Assembly (NCBI RefSeq): GCF_954871325.1
Contig: NC_088776.1
Span: 34,086,508 to 34,150,507, forward strand
Source: Gordionus sp. m RMFG-2023
Lineage: Eukaryota > Nematomorpha > Gordioida > Chordodea > Parachordodidae
Length of the DNA: 64,000 nt
Direction: 5' to 3'
Below the pieces are notes generated by a model. The model worked only from the letters and a program-made list of their open reading frames with translations, did not search any database and had not been told where the DNA came from. Numbering within the stretch: the first letter of the stretch is position 1; the number at the start of each line of letters is the position of its first letter. Made by a program: the position numbers and the translations under genes. Below are positions 57,158 through 64,000 of this stretch, piece after piece.

Positions 57158-57853
57158 ATGTCTACGAAAAAAATCCAATGTCGGTAAGATTTTTTTATTT
57201 ATACTTTTAAAGTAAAATTTATAGTTATGTTTCATATATTTTATACAAATGTACCTTTTTTGGCATTTTACCAAATATTCAAATAGCCTAGATTTAGATG
57301 TACTCTAGTAATTTTTAGTATACTCTTAATATTTTAAACCATATTTATTTTGAAGATATAGAAATTTATATTAATTTTAATATATACAATTTTTATTTTA
57401 CAAGATATTTCTTATATGGATATTGTAATTTGGGTTCACAGTGCACATTTTCACACGATAAATCTTGTGAACCAACTCAAGTTTGCAGATATTACTTAAA
57501 TGGCAAATGCCCCTTCGAAAAAAGATGCAGGTAAATAATTTGGATAATTTTACTCAATATCAAATATGTCAAGGTATGATCATGTTAAACCACAATCACA
57601 AACTAAGCAATCTTGCACCCAAGCACTTACAAATGAAGCTACTTCAAATAATGATGATCTTCAATCTGTTGATGTTGAATCAATCTTAGAATCATCAATA
57701 TTCATTGATTCAGATAAACCTAATAATATTGTCACAATATCCTCTGCCTTAACATCCATAATTCCTCAATCCCCATCAAAACTAACCCCTTCCCCTACAA
57801 ATAATGATAACCTTATAACTAACATTGACAATGGTATATTTTATATGTTATAA
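57158..57853 (+). CDS. Makorin-like C3H1 zinc-finger protein, 5' part of the gene
   Basis: Three exons are visible: 57158-57183, 57405-57530 and 57574 to about 57833 or 57853. Intron 1 is 221 nt (GTAAGA...ACAAG). Intron 2 is only 43 nt (GTAAAT...TCAAG). The spliced product begins MSTKKIQC and then RYFLYGYCNLGSQCTFSHD. A second finger, CRYYLNGKCPFEKRCRYDHV, is completed across intron 2. Both have the spacing C-x7-C-x5-C-x3-H of tandem N-terminal makorin fingers, and the second closely resembles the CRYDH finger of makorins (E3 ubiquitin ligases). A Ser/Asn/Asp-rich linker follows. The frame either stops at 57853 or continues through a GTATAT donor at 57834. The RING finger and makorin Cys-His block were not found downstream, so the gene is partial in this window, or it is a different C3H1 protein. 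Confidence 0.75.
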
Positions 57854-57859
57854 ACGAAA

Positions 57860-58020
57860 CTGGGTTGTGTTGGGCAAAATTTTTGGCCAGGCAAAAACTA
57901 AATTCCCACCGAGCCAGGCTAGTCAACCTTAGTAAAAGAATTGAAACTAGACCAAGCAAAAAATTTCCAGGCTGGGCAAAAACTAAATTTTTTACTGGGC
58001 TGGGCCTGAGAATTTTGCCA
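57860..58020. repeat. GGGCTGGGC / AAAATTTTT word patch
   Basis: Repeated TTGGGCAAAATTTTTGGCCA, GGCTGGGCAAAAACTAAATT and GGGCTGGGCCTGAGAATTTT words. It is a member of the dispersed GC-word family and lies directly after the makorin-like exon 3. Confidence 0.6.
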
Positions 58021-58251
58021 TTTTCAGACCACTGCCTTTAATGTTATACTGAGGCATATTTATACAACACCCCATAGTTTCAAATTTCTACTACAAAAAA
58101 TATTGGCAATATTTTGATCTACATTTTTAACCTGCTATTTTATGCCAAACTATGTTTCTACAATATTTCATATATTTTTATTGAATTATTTTTAAGATGG
58201 GAAGGAAAAATGCCAATTTTAATTATTAGATTAAAAAAAACATTATTATTT

Positions 58252-58401
58252 AAAAATAAGTTTATACCAATACAAGATAATAATAAATGGCCCAGTTGCT
58301 ATTCACTTACCTAATAATAATTATATAAAAATAAGTTTATACCAATGCAAGATAATAATAAATGGCCCAGTTGCTGTTCACTTATCTAATAACAATTATT
58401 A
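58252..58401. repeat. 75-bp tandem duplication
   Basis: AAAAATAAGTTTATACCAAT starts at 58252 and 58327. The copies differ at only about three positions. Confidence 0.9.
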
Positions 58402-59084
58402 AATATTAAATAAATAAGAATTTTGATTATAGATGTTTAATAGAGATGTACTGGTATGGACTTGGATCTTCTATGTTTTGATCAGGTCAGTTTTCGTTTA
58501 TAATAGTCAGACATTGAAGACCTTGATCAATTCTTTATTTTTTTAAAAGAAGAATTTATATTTAAAAATAATTATTTCTTTAATATTATTTTGTTTAAAA
58601 TAAATGAACCTTATAAACATATGAATAAATATTGAATATTGTTAATTAATTATTCTACTGCTGAACTTGATGATATATTAATCAATTTATAATTGAATTA
58701 TATTTACCTTCTATGTATATAAAGCGTTAATAAATATTTTTTATGGTACCAGATTGGCTAGGTAATTAAAAGTTTTTAGGATACAGAATTTGTACAGTGA
58801 AAAAATTTGATACAGGCATCTCTAATGTTTTACATAGAATTTTGCATTAAAATTTTATATATAGTAATTAAGGCAATTTTTTCTTATTTATGACACTCTT
58901 TACAAAAAATTTTTTTATTTAATATTGAATCCTGAAAATTTTATATTTATAATTATTTTAAAGTTTTAAAAACTGTTTAAAACATCAAATCTTTATATTG
59001 AAATGTCAGTGTGATAACAGTTTTAACATAGAGAATAAGCTAAAACACTCACTATAAATCAAAAATGAATCGAATCTAATATTT
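58402..59084. other. AT-rich DNA, no supported gene
   Basis: Nothing recognised. If the makorin-like gene continues, this would be intron or a short unrecognised exon. Confidence 0.4.
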
Positions 59085-59460
59085 CCTATGTTCATATTCG
59101 ATTCCTTTTTTATCGAATTGTATTATTCGTATGCGTGCGATTCGAATAGTACGAATAATAAAAACATTCGATTTGATTCGAAAATTTAATTGTTTAAAAA
59201 TATTTTAAAAAATGAAAATGGATTATTTAAATTTGAAAAGTGATTTATAGATGTGGAGAAAAAAATAAAAATCCCCAAGTACTAAATTAATTTCAAATAT
59301 TTACAAATAATTTCGAATAATATGAATAATTTTAAATTATATGAATAATTCTATAGAATAATAGTTAAAAAAAATTATTCGACAGATAATATTATTTTTC
59401 TTTTTCATAATACGAATCAAATAACAAATAATTCCTTTTCGGAATACCACTCACGTTTTA
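59085..59460. repeat. ATTCGAAT-word patch
   Basis: There is dense variation on ATTCGAATA / CGAATAATTCG (for example ATTCGTATGCGTGCGATTCG, then CATTCGATTTGATTCGAAAA). The word is a reverse palindrome. The same word family recurs at 61609-62247. Confidence 0.6.
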
Positions 59461-59517
59461 AGATAGTTTTTGAATTTTTTAGTCCACACATGAAATTAAA
59501 TAGAGATCTGCAAATTA

Positions 59518-59770
59518 CGACCCGGCGGTCTATTTAAAAAAAATAATTTTGGTTGGTCTGGGTCGGCGGGCCTAATATTTTTTTAAAAATTTCGTTCCGG
59601 GTCGGGTCGGGCTTGAATTTTTATAAATGATTATTACATTTTGTCATGATATATTTTAAAATTCTTGAAAGAAACAAGGCGCTAATATTTTTTATTTGTA
59701 GAATATTTTTTTGCAAAAAAAATTAAATTTTTCTATTATTTAAATGAATTCGGGCCGGGCAGGACAAATT
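59518..59770. repeat. CGGGTCGGGC / AATTTTTTT word patch
   Basis: GACCCGGCGGTC, GGGTCGGCGGGCC, CCGGGTCGGGTCGGGC and CGGGCCGGGC alternate with A/T runs such as AATATTTTTTTAAAAATTT. Confidence 0.6.
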
Positions 59771-59920
59771 TTTTTTAAAAAAACTTAGGTCATTAATATT
59801 AAGGTTCAAGTTCATGTAATTTTTGTTAAGCAGAGTTTAGAAACTGGATTTAAAAAAACGTTCTGAATATTTTTAAAAAGATGCTTTTGGAACTTAAAAT
59901 TTTAAAACGTTGGTTTTGGG

Positions 59921-61220
59921 CAGGAGCCTGAACCGAACCGTTAAACCGCTAAAAATTGGTATTTTTTATCGAATCTAAACCGAACCTAAACCGCTAAATA
60001 AATTTCTAGCCGAACCTGAACCGAACAGCTAAAATGCCTCTGAACCGGTTCGAGCCTCATGATTTTATGCCTATAAAATAATGTGTAATTATTGCAAAAT
60101 TTTTAATTATATTCGAATTGTTTTAAAGATTATAATCACTCTTATTTGATTGATAAGTGTCAGCCATAATTTTTATAAACTTTAGTATATTGCCATTTTA
60201 TAGCATTTTTTCAATATTTTTAAGCTTATAAATTAAATCCAATATATAAATTATTTACAAATAGTAATATAAATGACGCATCATAATGTAATATTACTGA
60301 TTGTTAAATAAATATGAAAAGCCATTATAAATCTTGAGCGTCACATAAAAAACCACCATCTAGAATTCGATAAAATTAACAAAATATCACAACAGGAGTC
60401 TAATAAAATAGAAAAGCTTGAGATGTCATCAAGACAACAGACGATGGAAGAAGCATTAAAAGAACAAACAATATCAGTAAAACTAAATAAAAAATAATAA
60501 TCGATGCTTGTACCTAGTTGGTCACTTTTAATGGCAGACCATTCAAATTAATCGATGATAGAGGTTTTAAAAAATCTTGATCCTATATTAGAAAACGTGG
60601 GTAAAATTAAAATTAATTCTCAAAATATTAAATCTAATGTTGCAGAATAAGCCTTAAGTATTTGGTAAAAAAAAACCTAGTTAAATCAAACTATGAACAT
60701 TTTAGACTATTAGAGAAATCAGAGTAATCGATGCCCAGAATTATGTAAATTGTTTGATATCATACTGGCAGTGCCAACTACTCAAATTATTGTGGAAAGA
60801 TGTTTTTAAACAATTAAATTTATACTATCTCTTTATAGATGTAATATGAGTGAGACGAATCTTGAAAATATATTAATTGCATGGCCTAATAAAAAATTTT
60901 TAAGTAAATAAAGTTAAATATTGTTCATATTAAAATTAATAATTGTTTATATTATTTATAATTTAAATATTATTTTATAATCTGCAATTAATAAAAATGA
61001 AGTTTTTATGTATGTTTTTTATTTTAATGATGAAATAAAAAAATATACTTCCCTATACATACTTCGAATGTAGATTTGAATACAAAAAATGTTCAAACCC
61101 GGTTTTAAAGGTTCAAACCAAACCTATATATTTATTTTTTACGAACCGAACCTAAAACTTGAACCGTTATTTTTATCCGAACCTGAACCGAACCGATATT
61201 TGTTTCAGTTTGGATCCCTG
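59921..61220 (+). mobile_element. hAT transposon, 1.3 kb, decayed, perfect target duplication
   Basis: The left end is CAGGAGCCTGAACCGAACCG at 59921. The right end (minus strand) is CAGGGATCCAAACTGAAAC, finishing at 61220. The flanking duplication GTTTTGGG is perfect (59913-59920 and 61221-61228). Both subterminal regions are packed with GAACCGAACC words (to about 60060 and from about 61090). The interior carries plus-strand transposase remnants. The element is much shorter than a full hAT, so it is internally deleted as well as mutated. Confidence 0.9.
60320..60905 (+). pseudogene. hAT transposase remnant (BED-finger class)
   Basis: The plus-strand frames give IKNHHLEFDKINKISQQESN near 60340, which resembles the region just after a BED zinc finger. 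The C-terminal dimerisation block lies near 60755-60890 (DIILAVPTTQIIVERCF, then TIKFILSLYRCNMSETNLEN and ILIAWPNKKFL), usually written SVERxFSxxKFILSPxRxxLSxENLEKIL. Stops interrupt the frame and the catalytic middle is deleted. Confidence 0.8.
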
Positions 61221-61608
61221 GTTTTGGGTTATTTGACATATTTTTGAGGATTTTTGTTCCAAACTGTTAAAGCAACCAAAAAATAAACAATAAAGGTAAA
61301 CTTTCAAAAATGAATTACACAATATTTTAAACAGTATTATCATATAAATGACGCACCTTTTTAGAACCGGTTCCTGGAAATTTTAAAATGGGTTTTGAGT
61401 GATTCCTATAAATTTTATAAGTGTGTTTCAAATTTCGGTCGCTAGATTTGTTCTGGTTATAATTCAGTGATTTAAATATTAAAGAAGTTTATTTATATTT
61501 AATTTTGGTAAATTTAGTGCAATACATTCATAACAATACCTTTTTAATATTTAAATTATTCAAATATTTAGTTAAGTTATAAAAAGTAAATAATTTGGTA
61601 CGTAATAC

Positions 61609-62247
61609 AATCTATTCAAAAAGCGAATAGTTCATTATTGGCATTCATTTCGTTTAAACGAATTGATAAATTTACTATTTGCATTCGATTTGAATTATTC
61701 GGATAATTTGTTTTTTTGAAAAGTATAAAATAATTCATATAAAAAAATATATCGACAAAATTTTTTTTAAATTTTTGTATTGCACATCTAATTTTAAACA
61801 GAAAAAATTATTGTAATAAATAATCTGTCGATAAAGAACATGCCATCAAGTTATTGACGAAATTAAAATGCATATTAATAATTTAATTAATTCCTAGCCA
61901 ATTTTTAAGACAAAGAATTTTTTTTATTTTGTTTCTTCTTTATAAGTCTTATGATTTTTGACAGCAAGCAAATTAGTTCCAATTAAGAATATCCTCTCAT
62001 AAGAAGTTGATGTATACCTTGTTTTTGTTAATCACATTACCTATCGGATTGTTAGGTTATCAATAAAAATGGCAAATGATTAATATTAATAATTATTCCA
62101 AATAACTCGATATGAATGAAACGAATTCTTCAAATAATTTGTCGAATATTCAAATTATTTGTTTTGTTAATTTAAATAATTCATATTAGAACGAAACGAA
62201 TAATTTACTATTCGTATTTGTTACTATTCGATTCGTTTTTGAATAGC
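61609..62247. repeat. Segment bounded by inverted TTCGAA-type words
   Basis: The left side reads CTATTCAAAAAGCGAATAG. The right side, on the minus strand, reads CTATTCAAAAACGAATCG. The inner flanks are rich in ATTCGTTT/ATTATTCG words. About 640 bp with no coding. It could be a MITE, but no target duplication was seen. Confidence 0.45.
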
Positions 62248-62423
62248 CCTAGTATTCATATTTAGATGGTGAGAATTATTAATTAATGATTTTGTTTAAA
62301 GAGGCTTAAAACAAATTTTCTTTGCATTCCCATTAAAAATATTAATTATAAAGTTGCTTAAAACTCTTTATTATTTAAGTTGGACTAGATAACTAAATCC
62401 TCCAAATGAGTTAGGTTCGCGAT

Positions 62424-62933
62424 CAGGGTTGCCAGATAATAAAAATTTTAATTTTAACTATATTTTTACATGGGGGTTACGACCATATTCCACTTTGCCG
62501 ACTTTTGGCCATATTTTACTTGGCCCTCGGCCAGATTTAACTAATGGTGTCTTTTATTTATGTACTTATTTTATCTGAAATATATTGATAAAAAATATTT
62601 TATAAAAATCTGTCGATGCGTTGAAGTGGTTAGTTGTTTTTTAAATTGACGATGAGGCCATTAATAAAGTTTTACAGCTGGTAAAACAGAATTTACTGGT
62701 CTAATAAATAATATCCTTCTTTATTTAGCTATATCAAAAGGAAATAGTACAACATAAATAGACATTTTATTTAAAAAGATTTATTTTTGAATGAAAACGT
62801 GTGAGATTTTCTAATTTTATGGAAATTTTATAACTGCGATATATGTGAAAGTTTGGTCAATGATGTTGTATATTTCATTTTTTTTTTAAATTGCTATAAT
62901 CTCCCAATCTACGTGGGAGACGTGACAACTCTG
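62424..62933. mobile_element. hAT-like MITE, 510 bp
   Basis: The left end is CAGGGTTGCCAGATAAT. The right end (minus strand) is CAGAGTTGTCACG. The flanking 8-bp sequences TTCGCGAT (62416-62423) and TTCACGAC (62934-62941) match at six of eight positions. There is no coding sequence. The terminal CAG and 8-bp duplication fit a non-autonomous hAT. Confidence 0.65.
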
Positions 62934-62941
62934 TTCACGAC

Positions 62942-63300
62942 CTGATTAATTTAAAGTAAATATATTCAATTTTACTAGACTATCTTTGAGAATATTATAA
63001 CTGGGATATCCTGATATTCAATATCAGATTGGAGCGGGGTCCAATAATAGCCATTTTATCAAATCAATTAGGATTTTTAATTGTCTACGTTTGATTTTTT
63101 TATATAGTAAACCTTTAATTAGTCACATATAAGCTGATTTATTTACCTCATATAGAGTATATTTTAACTGTTATTATTTAAAATTTTAAAGTATTTGTTA
63201 TTATTTCATTTAAATAATTCTACCGTGTTTTATTTTTAATGTTAGTTACCTCAAACTTTTCAATATAATATTAAATTTTTTTGAATCATTAATTTTAAAA
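62942..63300. other. AT-rich DNA, no supported gene
   Basis: Nothing recognised. It may be intron upstream of the exon candidate at 63302. Confidence 0.4.
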
Positions 63301-63301
63301 G

Positions 63302-63504
63302 CATTATCTATTTCTCCCTCGCCATCCTACTACGTCCTCAATGATACTGTATATTATAATAACGGTACTAATAAATCTATCACCAAACTGCCCAATCAAA
63401 TTGACCCAGGACATTATATTAACGAGATAGAGAACGCATATAGAGAGGAAGCGTTTGACCGAAAAGACCTAACATCAATCACAAAAAGTGAAGGTTTCTT
63501 ATAA
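63302..63504 (+). CDS. Candidate 3'-terminal exon of an unrecognised host gene
   Basis: A frame open from 63214 becomes clearly protein-like after an AAAAG acceptor at 63300-63301. It reads PSPSYYVLNDTVYYNNGTNK, SITKLPNQIDPGHYINEIEN and AYREEAFDRKDL before a stop at 63504. GC content and residue mix differ from the noncoding flanks. There is no ATG at the start, so it would be an internal or last exon. No family was recognised. It could also be a scrap of a mobile element. Confidence 0.4.
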
Positions 63505-64000
63505 ATGCCTCATAATATATTGGCATTGATTCACTTTTCGATTTTAGAAAATTATTAGTATGAACTTAGTGATTATTTAATATATTGATCTATAGTATAA
63601 AAAAACGCATGTACTGGGGTGACGATCCCCTTTAAAGTGGACACATGCAATATAATCGATAGTACACTGGTTTGATAGAACCAATAGTCAGGTTTCACAT
63701 AAACCGAACTTAAAAATTATAGTTAGGGTTGGCTTACGGTTTTAAACTTTTGTAATAATTTAAACAATGTTTTATCTATATTATATTGTTGCCATTGGTT
63801 TTAATAACTATTCATAAAACAAAGAGAAGAATTAAAAAATCATTTTTTATTATCATTTAAAATAGAGCCCGACTTATTTTTTTAAGTCCGACCCGATCCG
63901 ATAAAAAAAATTTAAGATTTGCTTTATCAATCCAATTCGAGATTTTTTCTTCTTCAAAGATCCATGTACGTTTTGAAATTTTTATTTTAGAAAATGTCTA
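63505..64000. other. AT-rich DNA with a short hairpin and a GC-word patch
   Basis: ACTGGGGTGACGATCCCCTT (about 63613) contains a GGGG...CCCC hairpin. 63863-63960 has AGCCCGACTT...AAGTCCGACCCGATCCG, one more patch of the palindromic-word type. No gene. Confidence 0.45.

Noticed and set aside
62840-62890. RING-finger start of the makorin-like gene (residues NCDICESLV)
   Set aside because: It lies inside the 510-bp MITE-like element and no further Cys/His residues follow. One CxxC is not enough.
1-64000. Prokaryotic defence system, operon or plasmid features
   Set aside because: There are no operonic genes or ribosome-binding patterns. The introns and eukaryotic transposon families exclude it.

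Overview
The window is eukaryotic nuclear DNA from a very AT-rich genome. It is made almost entirely of transposable elements, with one recognisable host gene. The evidence for a eukaryote is GT-AG introns (two of them 43-46 nt long), hAT, Helitron, LINE and Ty3-type elements, and the 5' part of a makorin-type C3H1 zinc-finger gene. The sequence alone does not name the species. An invertebrate or other intron-bearing lineage with very short introns fits best. No tRNA, rRNA or CRISPR array was seen.

Layout. 1-816: plain AT-rich DNA. 816-3225: an old hAT transposon with a perfect 8-bp target duplication. 3395-7333: a decayed Ty3-type LTR element on the minus strand. 7334-10040: gene-free AT-rich DNA with short tandem and inverted repeats. 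10051-11040: the 3' part of a non-LTR retrotransposon ORF, much richer in GC than its surroundings. About 11300-11600: a hAT remnant. 12172-14640: a second broken Ty3-type element on the plus strand, followed by an inverted integrase scrap. About 16150-18130: another dead hAT transposase. 18939-26720: two giant foldback (inverted-repeat) structures lying back to back and built of tandem repeats. 27131-32240: a broken, 5'-truncated Ty3-type copy on the minus strand. About 33360-33815: a Helitron Rep remnant.

36778-42020 and 42239-55861 are two copies of one hAT family (15-bp termini CAGCGTCTACATGGC, 8-bp target duplications). They lie in the same orientation about 220 bp apart. The second copy is interrupted by a young, nearly whole Ty3-type element (45213-53202) with near-identical LTRs and a 4-bp target duplication. 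The first hAT copy preserves the empty site. Both hAT copies carry a short antisense fragment of a retroelement protease, so that capture predates their separation.

57158-57853: the 5' exons of a makorin-like gene. 59921-61220: a 1.3-kb hAT with a perfect 8-bp target duplication. 62424-62933: a small hAT-like MITE. 63302-63504: a candidate 3' exon of an unrecognised gene.

The most unusual structures are three. The first is the foldback pair, whose second member carries about sixteen perfect copies of the palindrome TGACAATTGTCA. The second is the young LTR element, which has four zinc knuckles in its first ORF, a possible UGA-CUA read-through junction, an arginine/glycine-repeat linker inside pol and an extra 3' zinc-knuckle ORF. 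The third is a set of patches each built from its own short palindromic word.
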